Source of the DNA: Bacteroidales bacterium UBA1680
GTDB taxonomy: Bacteria > Bacteroidota > Bacteroidia > Bacteroidales > UBA932
DNA length: 57,575 nt
Reading direction: 5' to 3'
NCBI GenBank assembly: GCA_002320605.1
Contig: DCKG01000013.1
Coordinates: 1 to 57,575, forward strand
A program made the translations under genes and the position numbers. Positions 8,056-15,560 of this stretch are shown piece after piece. The notes beneath the pieces are model-generated. The model worked only from the letters and a program-made list of their open reading frames with translations. It was not told the origin of the DNA and ran no database searches. The first letter of the stretch is position 1; each line of letters starts with the position of its first letter.

Positions 8056-9727
8056 CAGCATTTTGAGAAGACATCCCCTTCCCTTTGTCTTCCTCACGGT
8101 GATAATATGTCTCATGCCTATCTTGACGCATAGGGATTTCACTCCGATGAACGAGCTGCGCTATCTTAGCATTGCAGACGAGATGATTGAGAACAACCAT
8201 GTATTCATATTAACAAATCATGGCGAGCCATACGCAGACAAGCCTCCGCTTTACATCTGGCTCATCATATTGCTAAAAAAACTCGCCGGCAGCCACAACA
8301 TATTCTTGCTTAGCATGTTAGGTCTGATTCCCGCATTCATCACCGTCGCCGTGCTAGACAAGTGGATATTCGTGGATGACAAGCAAAACGCTCGTGACAG
8401 GACTGCGATGGCGCTGATGCTATGCTCTTCGAGCCTTTTCCTCACCCTCAGCTTCTATTTCAGGATGGACATGATGATGACCATGTTCATAGTGCTGGCG
8501 CTATATTCATTTCATCTAATGTATTCAGGACGGGGTAACTCTAAGCTTCAGAGCTGGCTGCTGCCGCTTTGGATATTCCTAGCCATTTTCACCAAGGGTC
8601 CTGTCGGCTTGCTGATGCCAATTCTGGTGATTCTGGTGTTCCTGCTCATGAAAAAAGAGGCGAAGAAACTGGGAAAATATTTGGGGATTAAGACATTGGG
8701 CGTTATAGCAAGTCTCTGTGCTCTCTGGTTCCTGGGAGTGGTGGCCGAGCCGGGTGGGAAGGAATATCTGTACGACCTCACGGTACACCAGACTTTTGGC
8801 AGGGCGGTGAACTCCTTCCACCATAATGAGCCAATATATTACTATCTTAAGAATATATGGCTGACTATCTTTCCTTACAGCATTCTGGTCTTCCCTGTGC
8901 TTTTCGCAGGTCTCCTAGCCCCACGCAAGATGAAGACAGCAGAGAAGTCGGACAACGAAAAAATATTCCTAATAAGCCTTTGGGGCACTTTTCTGATGCT
9001 AAGCATCATTAGCTCAAAGCACATCCTCTATTTGACGCCTCTGGTGCCATTCGCCATCTACGGCTTCTACCTCACCGTGAAACGCATGGGGTGGCAGAGA
9101 TGGATGAATGTTCTGCTCGCAATCACGGCAGGGATCATCTGCTTTACGGCAATTGCCCTGATAATAGTTTTCAGAACCGACTCCATCCCTGTCCTGCATA
9201 AGATTCTGAGCGGCTATCCTTTCCTTCAGAGCAATTTCACGACCGCGACCCTAGCCATGATGCTGATCGGCGGCGCAATGTCGCTCATAATGCTGTTCTG
9301 GAAGCGACAATGGCAGAAAAGCATAATCTGGATAGCGTTAGGATGGCTTCTGGCAGTATATGCAGCATCCTTCCAGATGAGCCAGATTAATGACATCATA
9401 GGCTACGGGAATTTCTGCAAGGCCATTCCTGATGGGACGAATGTGGCTGCCATAAATGTCAGGAGGCCGGAGAACATCGACGTTTACATCCACAGGGAGA
9501 TTGCAAAGGACTATGCTCAGGACACTACCGCTTTCAAAAACGACTTGGCAGATGGGACATTGCAGAAACCTGTGACTCTGATAATTTCGGACAAGATGCT
9601 CAGAAATGGCTTTCTAGGATGGTGCGAGCAGAATGGAAGCCTGTTTGACTGGCACGGCTCGTACGCCTTGGTTTTCTTCGGAAATGAGCAGAATGTGGTT
9701 CCTCCCGCTTCCGAAAATCCCTCATAA
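8039..9727 (+). CDS. ArnT/Rgt-like polyprenyl-phosphate-sugar:lipid glycosyltransferase
   Basis: A polytopic glycosyltransferase of the GT83/PMT superfamily, 562 residues, about a dozen transmembrane helices. The N-terminal periplasmic loop carries the catalytic-type pattern FTPMNELRYLSIADEMI (acidic residue after the first helix) and then HGEPYADKPPLYIWL, typical of ArnT and RgtA-C. These enzymes take a sugar from a polyprenyl-phosphate carrier and place it on lipid A or the core at the periplasmic face. A C-terminal soluble domain of roughly 120 residues follows the last helix. It starts inside the LAB_N gene, and a weak internal promoter lies between it and the epimerase. Confidence 0.84.
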   Translation: MPKSNDSILRRHPLPFVFLTVIICLMPILTHRDFTPMNELRYLSIADEMIENNHVFILTNHGEPYADKPPLYIWLIILLKKLAGSHNIFLLSMLGLIPAFITVAVLDKWIFVDDKQNARDRTAMALMLCSSSLFLTLSFYFRMDMMMTMFIVLALYSFHLMYSGRGNSKLQSWLLPLWIFLAIFTKGPVGLLMPILVILVFLLMKKEAKKLGKYLGIKTLGVIASLCALWFLGVVAEPGGKEYLYDLTVHQTFGRAVNSFHHNEPIYYYLKNIWLTIFPYSILVFPVLFAGLLAPRKMKTAEKSDNEKIFLISLWGTFLMLSIISSKHILYLTPLVPFAIYGFYLTVKRMGWQRWMNVLLAITAGIICFTAIALIIVFRTDSIPVLHKILSGYPFLQSNFTTATLAMMLIGGAMSLIMLFWKRQWQKSIIWIALGWLLAVYAASFQMSQINDIIGYGNFCKAIPDGTNVAAINVRRPENIDVYIHREIAKDYAQDTTAFKNDLADGTLQKPVTLIISDKMLRNGFLGWCEQNGSLFDWHGSYALVFFGNEQNVVPPASENPS

Positions 9728-9731
9728 AGAC

Positions 9732-9739
9732 TAACTTTG
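9732..9739 (+). promoter_or_regulatory. -7 box upstream of the epimerase gene
   Basis: TAACTTTG begins 5 bp after the ArnT-like stop codon and 21 bp before the epimerase ATG. No clear -33 TTTG is seen at the right distance, so this may be a weak internal promoter that lets the epimerase be made independently of the upstream genes. Confidence 0.4.
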
Positions 9740-9760
9740 CCTTGCTAATTTTTTACGAAT

Positions 9761-10792
9761 ATGAAAATTCTGGTTACTGGAGCAGCTGGCTTCATTGGTT
9801 CCGCATTATGCAGGGCGCTCGCAGAAAGGGGCGACGAGGTCGTCGGGCTGGACAACATGAATGATTATTACGACGTGTCGCTGAAATATGGGAGACTGGA
9901 AGCCAACGGACTGCGCAGGCCTTTCATAGAAGGGGACATCGTAAAGAGCAATGAATATGCTAACTTGCGTTTCGTGAGGATGGACCTCTGCGACAAAAAG
10001 GGCATAGATTCGCTTTTCAAGAAGGAAGGTTTCGACAAGGTCATGAACCTGGCGGCTCAGGCAGGCGTGAGATATTCCATCACAAACCCATATTCTTATA
10101 TTAAAAGCAACATAGAAGGCTTCTTCAACATTCTGGAGGCGTGCAGGAATTTCAAGGTAGGGCATCTGGTTTTCGCTTCTTCAAGTTCGATTTATGGCGA
10201 CCAGAAAGAAGTTCCGTTCAGGGAGGATTTCAAGACCGACTTCCCCGTCAGCCTTTACGCTGCCACCAAGAAATCAAATGAACTGTTGGCATATTCCTAC
10301 ACTCGTCTTTATGGTTTTTCAGCGATAGGGCTGCGCTATTTCACCGTGTACGGCCCTTGGGGCAGGCCGGACATGTCTCCTATGCTGTTCGCCACGGCAA
10401 TCAGCAAAGGAGAGCCCATCAAGGTGTTCAACAACGGAAACATGATGAGGGACTTCACTTACATCTCCGACATTGTCAGCGGCACCATAAAGGCTATTGA
10501 TTACGAACCAGGCAGGGCTGCGTCCAATGAGACCGGGTATTTCAAGGCGTACAACATCGGCTGCTCTCAGCCGGTCAGGCTCATGGATTTCATCAACGAG
10601 ATTGAATCTGCGATGGGCAAGCCTGCCGAAAAGATATTCCTGCCAATGCAGCCCGGAGACGTGCTTCAGACTTATGCAGATACCTCTGCCCTCGAGCATG
10701 ACCTCGGCTACAAGCCATCCGTGACGCTCCACGAAGGCATAGGCCGGTTCATAGAATGGTTCAACTCCGACCGCAATCCCCTCAGGCCATAA
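9761..10792 (+). CDS. UDP-glucuronate 4-epimerase-like NAD-dependent epimerase
   Basis: An extended short-chain dehydrogenase/reductase of 343 residues. It shows the NAD-binding TGAAGFIGSALCRAL at the N terminus, the NDYYDVSLKYGRL segment typical of UDP-glucuronate epimerases (CapI/LpsL/Gla type), the SSSSIYGD serine motif and YAATKKSNE (catalytic Tyr and Lys). It would interconvert UDP-glucuronate and UDP-galacturonate in the cytoplasm. The start is ATG in the context GAATATG, which recurs before several starts in this window. As the last gene of the module it would provide the acidic sugar donor for the GT2 and ArnT-like enzymes. Confidence 0.88.
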   Translation: MKILVTGAAGFIGSALCRALAERGDEVVGLDNMNDYYDVSLKYGRLEANGLRRPFIEGDIVKSNEYANLRFVRMDLCDKKGIDSLFKKEGFDKVMNLAAQAGVRYSITNPYSYIKSNIEGFFNILEACRNFKVGHLVFASSSSIYGDQKEVPFREDFKTDFPVSLYAATKKSNELLAYSYTRLYGFSAIGLRYFTVYGPWGRPDMSPMLFATAISKGEPIKVFNNGNMMRDFTYISDIVSGTIKAIDYEPGRAASNETGYFKAYNIGCSQPVRLMDFINEIESAMGKPAEKIFLPMQPGDVLQTYADTSALEHDLGYKPSVTLHEGIGRFIEWFNSDRNPLRP

Positions 10793-10862
10793 TCTTAAGA
10801 TTGCCGACACCATCCAACTTCGAGCAGGTCGGAAAAAGGGCAGGTGCATATTCACAATCATA

Positions 10863-10910
10863 TTCTTAAACACAGGTTTTTGGACTTGGCCCGTAATGTG
10901 ACTACCTTTG
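10863..10910 (+). promoter_or_regulatory. promoter of the acetyltransferase gene, with a sequence repeated at 30304
   Basis: TTTTTG ends at 10882, a 20-nt spacer follows, and TACCTTTG lies at 10903-10910; the ATG is only 4 nt further on, so the mRNA is probably leaderless or starts at the codon. The 20 nt at 10863-10882 (TTCTTAAACACAGGTTTTTG) recur exactly at 30304-30323, upstream of the truncated UbiA-family gene. Confidence 0.55.
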
Positions 10911-10914
10911 CATT

Positions 10915-11475
10915 ATGGAGATAATTATCAGGAATGCTGTGCCTTCGGACACTGAGTTCATCGCCTGGACGGTGATGACGGCCATCGGAACCGAATGGGA
11001 CGACATGGACCGGGCGCTGCCTATGTGCCAGGCAGAAGACACCTTATACTCATGGAAACACGCACGCATCGCCGTCACGGAAGATGGGACAATAGCTGGC
11101 TGCCTGATTTCATACCCGGGAGAAATCTACGAGCGGCTTCGCGACAGAACTTGGAAACGCTTCCTAGGCAACGTTGAGGAGAAAACCCTGCGTCAGAAAT
11201 TCGAGAGCGAGACATTTCCGGGAGAATATTACCTGGATTCGCTTGCCGTAAAACCTGAATGCAGACGGCACGGCATAGCTCGGCTGCTGATGAAAGACGG
11301 AATCGCAAAAGGCTGCGCTCTAGGGTTCAGACGAATCACGCTTATCGCAAAGTCGGCCTCACCTGCTTTACTCGCATACTACGGCGGCATGGGCTTCGTG
11401 GCTGAAAACCGGATGACATTCTTCGGCGAAGACTATACCAGGATGGCATGGAAAGATGCCAAGGCTGGTCAATGA
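10915..11475 (+). CDS. GNAT family N-acetyltransferase
   Basis: An acetyl-CoA-dependent acetyltransferase of 186 residues. The family core is visible: ATEDGTIAGCLISY-like strands, then LAVKPECRRHGIARLLM, where RRHGIA is the acetyl-CoA pyrophosphate-binding motif A (around residues 119-126), followed by LIAKSASPALLAYYGGMGF, the usual motif B region. The substrate is unknown. It is monocistronic, followed by a convergent exonuclease gene 31 bp away. Confidence 0.82.
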   Translation: MEIIIRNAVPSDTEFIAWTVMTAIGTEWDDMDRALPMCQAEDTLYSWKHARIAVTEDGTIAGCLISYPGEIYERLRDRTWKRFLGNVEEKTLRQKFESETFPGEYYLDSLAVKPECRRHGIARLLMKDGIAKGCALGFRRITLIAKSASPALLAYYGGMGFVAENRMTFFGEDYTRMAWKDAKAGQ

Positions 11476-11506
11476 CACGTGTACTGAGCCCTTTGATTTT
11501 TATCTT

Positions 11507-12001
11507 TCATAAGATTCTCATTGCGATATGCGCACAGGCCTCGGCATCGGCAAGCGCATGGTGATGCTTCTCTAGCTTATATCCGCAAACAGCAGCGACC
11601 GTCTGAAGCCGGTGATTGGGCAAGGCATTTCCGAAGTGCTTACGAGATGCAGCGAGGGTATCGTAGAACTCATAGTCAGGGTAATCCATCTGATACACCT
11701 TGAAGACTTCCTTGAGGCAACCTTCATCGAACGGGCTGTTGTGTGCCACAAGTGGCAGTCCTCCTATTTTAGGTTCTATCTGACTCCATACTTCAGGGAA
11801 TACAGGCGCATCCTCCGTGTCCTCCTCCGACAGTCCGTGAACCTGCTGGCAGAACCATTGATAGTACTCTGGCTCTGGATGAATCAGACTGTAGAATGAG
11901 TCCACAATCTCGCCATTGCGCACGATTACTACTCCCACGCTGCACACGCTGCAACGGCATTCATTTGCCGTCTCAAAATCTATTGCTACGAAATCCTTCA
12001 T
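11507..12001 (-). CDS. DnaQ-like 3'-5' exonuclease (DEDDh)
   Basis: A compact exonuclease domain of 164 residues, related to the epsilon subunit of DNA polymerase III and to standalone DnaQ-fold nucleases. The DEDDh residues are visible: FVAIDFETAN (ExoI, Asp and Glu), LVAHNSPFDEG (ExoII, Asp) and HHALADAEACAHIA (ExoIII, His and Asp). It lacks further domains, so a repair or RNA/DNA trimming role is more likely than replication proofreading. Its ATG overlaps the stop of a short upstream remnant (ATGA). A frameshifted copy of its 3' end lies at about 38519-38568. Confidence 0.85.
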   Translation of the reverse strand: MKDFVAIDFETANECRCSVCSVGVVIVRNGEIVDSFYSLIHPEPEYYQWFCQQVHGLSEEDTEDAPVFPEVWSQIEPKIGGLPLVAHNSPFDEGCLKEVFKVYQMDYPDYEFYDTLAASRKHFGNALPNHRLQTVAAVCGYKLEKHHHALADAEACAHIAMRIL

Positions 12002-12069
12002 AGACCATAATTCTTTGCCATAGCGACCACATCATCCATCTCCTCAACGCAATAAGCCTTTGAATATAT
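11998..12069 (-). pseudogene. possible C-terminal remnant of a gene upstream of the exonuclease
   Basis: A 23-codon open stretch on the minus strand ends YCVEEMDDVVAMAKNYGL and its TGA overlaps the exonuclease ATG as ATGA, the usual arrangement of coupled genes. It is closed upstream by a TAG. I read it as the tail of a lost upstream gene; the family is not recognisable and it may be chance. Confidence 0.25.
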
Positions 12070-12135
12070 TGACTAAAGTTATCTGAGTGGCAAATTTAGT
12101 CAATAATTGCGGGAATATGCCTACCTTAGCGAAAA

Positions 12136-12278
12136 TGTCTGCAAGAAGTTTCATGATGGACGAGCTTATCTCAGGCCTGCCTGTGAGCGGCATCGCATCC
12201 CAAGTCAATGCGATGCTTGCAGAACATGGGCGCCTTGTGGTGACCGCTCCTCCGGGAACGGGGAAGAAACATATTTAA
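12136..12278 (+). pseudogene. hrpB: N-terminal remnant of ATP-dependent helicase HrpB
   Basis: Only 47 codons remain. They contain ISGLPVSGIASQVNAMLAEH and then RLVVTAPPGTGK, the hallmark start of HrpB (two-partner LPV...L then Walker A APPGxGK). The frame ends with a TAA directly after the Walker A lysine, whereas HrpB is normally above 800 residues. The sequence immediately after belongs to the operator region of the thioredoxin gene, so the break point coincides with that regulatory block. A TACCTTAG box sits 7 nt before the ATG, in the same leaderless arrangement seen at metH. The product would be inactive. Confidence 0.6.
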
Positions 12279-12280
12279 AT

Positions 12281-12347
12281 ATTTTCCATCGGAAAATTTT
12301 GTAATTAATATTTATTACGTATATTTGCAAAGTTTTCCAATGGAAAA
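12281..12347 (+). promoter_or_regulatory. twin palindromic operators around the thioredoxin-marR promoter
   Basis: Two near-identical palindromes occur: ATTTTCC-ATC-GGAAAAT at 12281-12297 and TTTTCC-AAT-GGAAAA at 12333-12347. Between them lies the promoter: TTTTG at 12297-12301, an 18-nt spacer and TATATTTG at 12320-12327. The upstream palindrome overlaps the -33 element and the downstream one covers the predicted start of transcription. Their centres are 51 bp apart, close to five helical turns. The 3-bp spacer and geometry fit a dimeric winged-helix repressor, and a MarR gene is the second gene of the operon. Confidence 0.7.
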
Positions 12348-12367
12348 TAAATAAAATTAAGCTTAAT

Positions 12368-12865
12368 ATGAGAACAAAATTATTGATCTTGTCCGCCATG
12401 GTCCTGATGATCGCCGGATGCAACGCATCTGCAAACAACCAGAAGAAACAGTCCGATAAAGACCAGCAGGCTCAGACGGCACAGGAAGCAAAAAAGGAGA
12501 CAAAGAAAATGAAAGTTCAAGAATTGAATGTAGCTGATTTCAAGCAGAAAGTAATGGATTACGATAAGCACCCGAATGAGTGGGTGTTCGCCGGGGACAA
12601 GCCGGCCGTGATAGATTTCTATGCCACGTGGTGCGGACCGTGCAAGGCCACGGCCCCGAACATAGAGAAACTCGCCGAGAACTATGCAGGCAAGCTGGAT
12701 GTATACAAGGTGGATGTCGACAAAGAGCCAGAGCTTGCAGGTCTGTTCGGAATACGTTCTATTCCTACGATTATATTCATCCCTATGACTGGGGATCCAT
12801 CCATTCAGGTCGGTGCGATGAGTTACGCCCAGCTGAACGACGTCGTGAGCAAGATGATGAAATGA
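12368..12865 (+). CDS. thioredoxin-domain lipoprotein
   Basis: A 165-residue exported lipoprotein: signal peptide with lipobox MIAGC (Cys about 18), a Lys/Gln-rich linker to about residue 48, then a thioredoxin fold with FYATWCGPCKAT (redox CxxC near residues 95-98) and the cis-proline segment RSIPTIIF. It would act in the periplasm as a disulfide reductase or thiol-disulfide oxidoreductase. It is the first gene of an operon with the MarR regulator 4 bp downstream, behind twin operator palindromes, so expression is presumably derepressed by a signal sensed by that MarR. Confidence 0.87.
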   Translation: MRTKLLILSAMVLMIAGCNASANNQKKQSDKDQQAQTAQEAKKETKKMKVQELNVADFKQKVMDYDKHPNEWVFAGDKPAVIDFYATWCGPCKATAPNIEKLAENYAGKLDVYKVDVDKEPELAGLFGIRSIPTIIFIPMTGDPSIQVGAMSYAQLNDVVSKMMK

Positions 12866-12869
12866 CACA

Positions 12870-13247
12870 ATGGACAATCATTGCATTTGCGAGATTCGGA
12901 GAATATACAGAGCCATAGGAGCTTTCGAGGTAGAACTCGAGAAGCTCCTTGGCCTTAATATCAATGAGGCAATGCTGCTCTGTCTCCTGTCCGAGAAAAA
13001 AAATCTGGCAGCTGGAGACATTTCTGCAGAGCTGGGACTGACATGTTCCAATGCATCGAAAGTGATTGCCTCAATGGAGAAATCAGGGCTCGTTCTACGG
13101 AAAACCTCCAAGCAGGATGGCCGCAGCATGACATTCAGCCTCAGCAAGAAAGGGACAGCCCTGCTGGATAAGGTGCATTGCGATAGCATTCAGGTTCCAG
13201 ACGAACTCCGGAGTTTTGTTTCCAAGGATTCGAAGATCTTAGGGTAA
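12870..13247 (+). CDS. MarR family transcriptional regulator
   Basis: A winged-helix repressor of 125 residues, a little short for the family (about 140). The recognition helix region LTCSNASKVIASMEKSGLVL is followed by the wing with the conserved QDGRSM (DxR). The N-terminal helix carries two cysteines in MDNHCICEIRR, with a third in LTCS, which could make it redox responsive; this is inference. It begins 4 bp after the thioredoxin stop and most likely autoregulates the operon through the palindromes at 12281-12347. Confidence 0.82.
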   Translation: MDNHCICEIRRIYRAIGAFEVELEKLLGLNINEAMLLCLLSEKKNLAAGDISAELGLTCSNASKVIASMEKSGLVLRKTSKQDGRSMTFSLSKKGTALLDKVHCDSIQVPDELRSFVSKDSKILG

Positions 13248-13304
13248 ATATTCCGGTGTCCTTCACGCCCTCTCTTCGGAATAGCTATTTCGGCAAAATA
13301 TTCC

Positions 13305-13312
13305 TACATTTG
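13305..13312 (+). promoter_or_regulatory. -7 box of the nfnAB-prsW operon
   Basis: TACATTTG lies 24 bp before the nfnA ATG, in the 90-bp gap after marR. No convincing -33 TTTG is found at 19-21 bp, so only the -7 element is claimed. Confidence 0.45.
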
Positions 13313-13336
13313 TCTCTGCAATAACACGCATCTGGG

Positions 13337-14179
13337 ATGTTTAAGATTTTATCGAAGAAAATGCTGACGCATAACGTCTGCGAAATGGATGTATCAGCTC
13401 CACGAATAGCGAAAGCCGCAAAGCCTGGACAGTTCCTGATTGTGCGAGTGGACGAGAAAGGCGAACGCATTCCGCTGACTATCAGCGATTACGACAGAGA
13501 GAAAGGCACAGTCACGATTGTGACTCAGGAAATAGGCGCATCCTCAACGGCGCTGGTTGCAAAAGAGGCAGGCGACTATTTCGCCGATGTGGTCGGGCCT
13601 CTCGGGAATCCATCCGAATTCGTGAACAAGAGCGATGAAGAGCTACGAGGGCGGCGCTACATATTCATTGCAGGCGGAGTTGGAACAGCCCCGGTATATC
13701 CTCAGGCGAAATGGCTACACGAAAAGGGCGTCGCAGTGGATGTGATCATCGGCGCAAGAAACAAAGACTTATTCATATTCACAGATAGAATTGCCGCGGC
13801 TTGCGACAACCTTTATCTCTGCACGGACGATGGCTCGGCAGGGTTCAAGGGCGTTGGCACTGCCATGCTGGAGAAGCTTGTGGCAGAGGGTCATGAATAC
13901 ACCAAGGCCGTCGCCATCGGGCCTATGATAATGATGAAGTTCGCGACTGTGACCTGCAAGAAGTTAGGTATACCTATTGACGTGAGCCTCAACACTTTAA
14001 TGGTCGATGGCACCGGAATGTGCGGTGCCTGCAGGGTTTCGGTCGCCGGGAAGACGAGGTTCGCCTGCGTAGACGGGCCTGAATTCAATGGATATGACGT
14101 CGATTTCGATGAGGCTTTGAGGAGGCTTGGGCAATACAAGAGCGAAGAAGCCGAGGCTAAGGCAAAAATAGGAATATAA
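13337..14179 (+). CDS. nfnA: NADH-dependent reduced ferredoxin:NADP+ oxidoreductase subunit A
   Basis: The FAD- and NAD(H)-binding small subunit of the electron-bifurcating transhydrogenase NfnAB (also annotated as sulfide dehydrogenase SudB), 280 residues. The N-terminal FAD barrel holds GQFLIVRVDEKGERIPLTI, the NAD-binding half starts IFIAGGVGTAPVYPQA, and the C-terminal [2Fe-2S] site is seen in GTGMCGACRVSVAGKTRFAC followed by VDGPEF, where an Asp can complete ligation. The soluble cytoplasmic complex couples NADH, ferredoxin and NADP. nfnB follows after 2 bp, matching the known complex. Sulfide dehydrogenase activity is an alternative name rather than a separate prediction. Confidence 0.9.
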   Translation: MFKILSKKMLTHNVCEMDVSAPRIAKAAKPGQFLIVRVDEKGERIPLTISDYDREKGTVTIVTQEIGASSTALVAKEAGDYFADVVGPLGNPSEFVNKSDEELRGRRYIFIAGGVGTAPVYPQAKWLHEKGVAVDVIIGARNKDLFIFTDRIAAACDNLYLCTDDGSAGFKGVGTAMLEKLVAEGHEYTKAVAIGPMIMMKFATVTCKKLGIPIDVSLNTLMVDGTGMCGACRVSVAGKTRFACVDGPEFNGYDVDFDEALRRLGQYKSEEAEAKAKIGI

Positions 14180-14181
14180 TT

Positions 14182-15558
14182 ATGGCTGAAAGAATATCTC
14201 GTACTCCCGTCAGGGAGCAGGACCCGAAAATCAGGGCTCATAATTTCGACGAAGTCTGCTATGGCTTCAATGCTGAGGAAGCGGCTCGTGAGGCTTCCAG
14301 ATGCCTCCATTGCAAGAATCCTCGCTGCGTGGGCGCCTGCCCAGTAGAAATCAAGATTCCTGAATTCATTGCGAAAATCGTTGCGGGGGATGTTTCTGGC
14401 GCCGCTGCAGTGATAGCCGAAGACTCTTCCCTGCCAGCAGTCTGCGGCCGTGTCTGCCCCCAGGAAACTCAGTGCGAAGGCAGCTGCATCCTGGGCATTA
14501 AGGGCGAGCCGGTCGCCATCGGCAAGCTTGAACGGTACGTCGCAGACAATGCGCCAGAGTCCAAGCCTGAGATCGCACCAAAGAACGGCCATAAAGTAGC
14601 AATCATCGGTAGCGGTCCTTCAGGACTAGCCTGCGCCTCAGACCTTGCCAAGATGGGATACGACGTGACAATATTCGAAGCCTTGCATAAGGCTGGAGGC
14701 GTTCTTGAATATGGAATACCGGAGTTTCGTCTGCCGAAAGAGAGAGTGCTTCGCAGGGAAATCGATGAGGTAAAAGCTCTCGGAGTGAAGATCGAGACCG
14801 ACGTGATAGTCGGCAGGACAGTCACTATCGACAGCCTGATGGGCAACGAAGGCTTCGAGGCGGTTTTCGTAGGAACAGGAGCCGGACTGCCTAGGTTCAT
14901 GAATATTCCGGGAGAAAATTTGAACGGGGTTTTCTCTGCCAATGAATTCCTCACTCGCAACAATCTGATGATGGCCTTCAGGGATGATTACCAGACGCCT
15001 ATCCATGCTGGCAAGAAATGCATAGTGGTCGGGGGCGGCAATGTGGCTATGGACTCTGCCAGGACTGCGCTACGTCTGGGAGCAGAAACTACCATAGTTT
15101 ACAGGCGCACAGAAGTCGAACTGCCGGCTCGCCGTGAGGAAGTCGGACACGCCAAAGAGGAAGGCATAGAATTCCGAATGCTCACAAATCCGGTGGAGAT
15201 TCTGGGCGATGAGAATGGCTGGGTTCGTGCCGTGAGATGCATCCGCATGGAACTTGGCGAACCAGACGAAAGCGGTCGCCGCTCCCCTATCCCGATTCCG
15301 GGCTCCGAGTTCGAGATACCTGCCGAGACCGTGATCATGGCTCTCGGCACATCTCCTAATCCATTGATTGCAAAGACTACCAGCGGTCTCACCGCTACCC
15401 GTAAGGGTGGAATCGAGGCGGACTCTGAGGGCAGGACCTCAAGGCCTGGAATATTCGCAGGCGGCGATGCCGTCACAGGCGCCGCCACCGTGATTCTCGC
15501 CATGGGCGCCGGTCGCAAAGCCGCAAAAGCCATCGACGAATATATTACCAATAAATAA
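14182..15558 (+). CDS. nfnB: NADH-dependent reduced ferredoxin:NADP+ oxidoreductase subunit B (GltD-like)
   Basis: The large subunit of NfnAB, 458 residues, homologous to the small chain of glutamate synthase. The N-terminal ferredoxin-like domain carries the cysteines CLHCKNPRCVGACPV and VCGRVCPQETQCEGSC, ligands for two [4Fe-4S] clusters. Then follow an FAD dinucleotide motif IIGSGPSGLACASDLA and an NADP site VVGGGNVAMDSARTALRLGA. The closing GGDAVTGAATVILAMGAGRK is typical. With NfnA it bifurcates electrons between ferredoxin and NAD(P). No glutamate synthase large subunit is present, which supports the Nfn reading. The prsW-like gene follows 2 bp later. Confidence 0.9.
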   Translation: MAERISRTPVREQDPKIRAHNFDEVCYGFNAEEAAREASRCLHCKNPRCVGACPVEIKIPEFIAKIVAGDVSGAAAVIAEDSSLPAVCGRVCPQETQCEGSCILGIKGEPVAIGKLERYVADNAPESKPEIAPKNGHKVAIIGSGPSGLACASDLAKMGYDVTIFEALHKAGGVLEYGIPEFRLPKERVLRREIDEVKALGVKIETDVIVGRTVTIDSLMGNEGFEAVFVGTGAGLPRFMNIPGENLNGVFSANEFLTRNNLMMAFRDDYQTPIHAGKKCIVVGGGNVAMDSARTALRLGAETTIVYRRTEVELPARREEVGHAKEEGIEFRMLTNPVEILGDENGWVRAVRCIRMELGEPDESGRRSPIPIPGSEFEIPAETVIMALGTSPNPLIAKTTSGLTATRKGGIEADSEGRTSRPGIFAGGDAVTGAATVILAMGAGRKAAKAIDEYITNK

Positions 15559-15560
15559 TA

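Noticed and set aside
11507..12904. Long antisense frames over real genes, for example 12380-12877 on the minus strand and 11612-11899 on the plus strand
   Set aside because: They mirror well-supported genes (thioredoxin lipoprotein, exonuclease) and have the composition of shadow frames.
13891..14592. A 233-codon minus-strand frame across the nfnA-nfnB junction
   Set aside because: It lies opposite conserved iron-sulfur and FAD motifs of both genes and has no recognisable domain.
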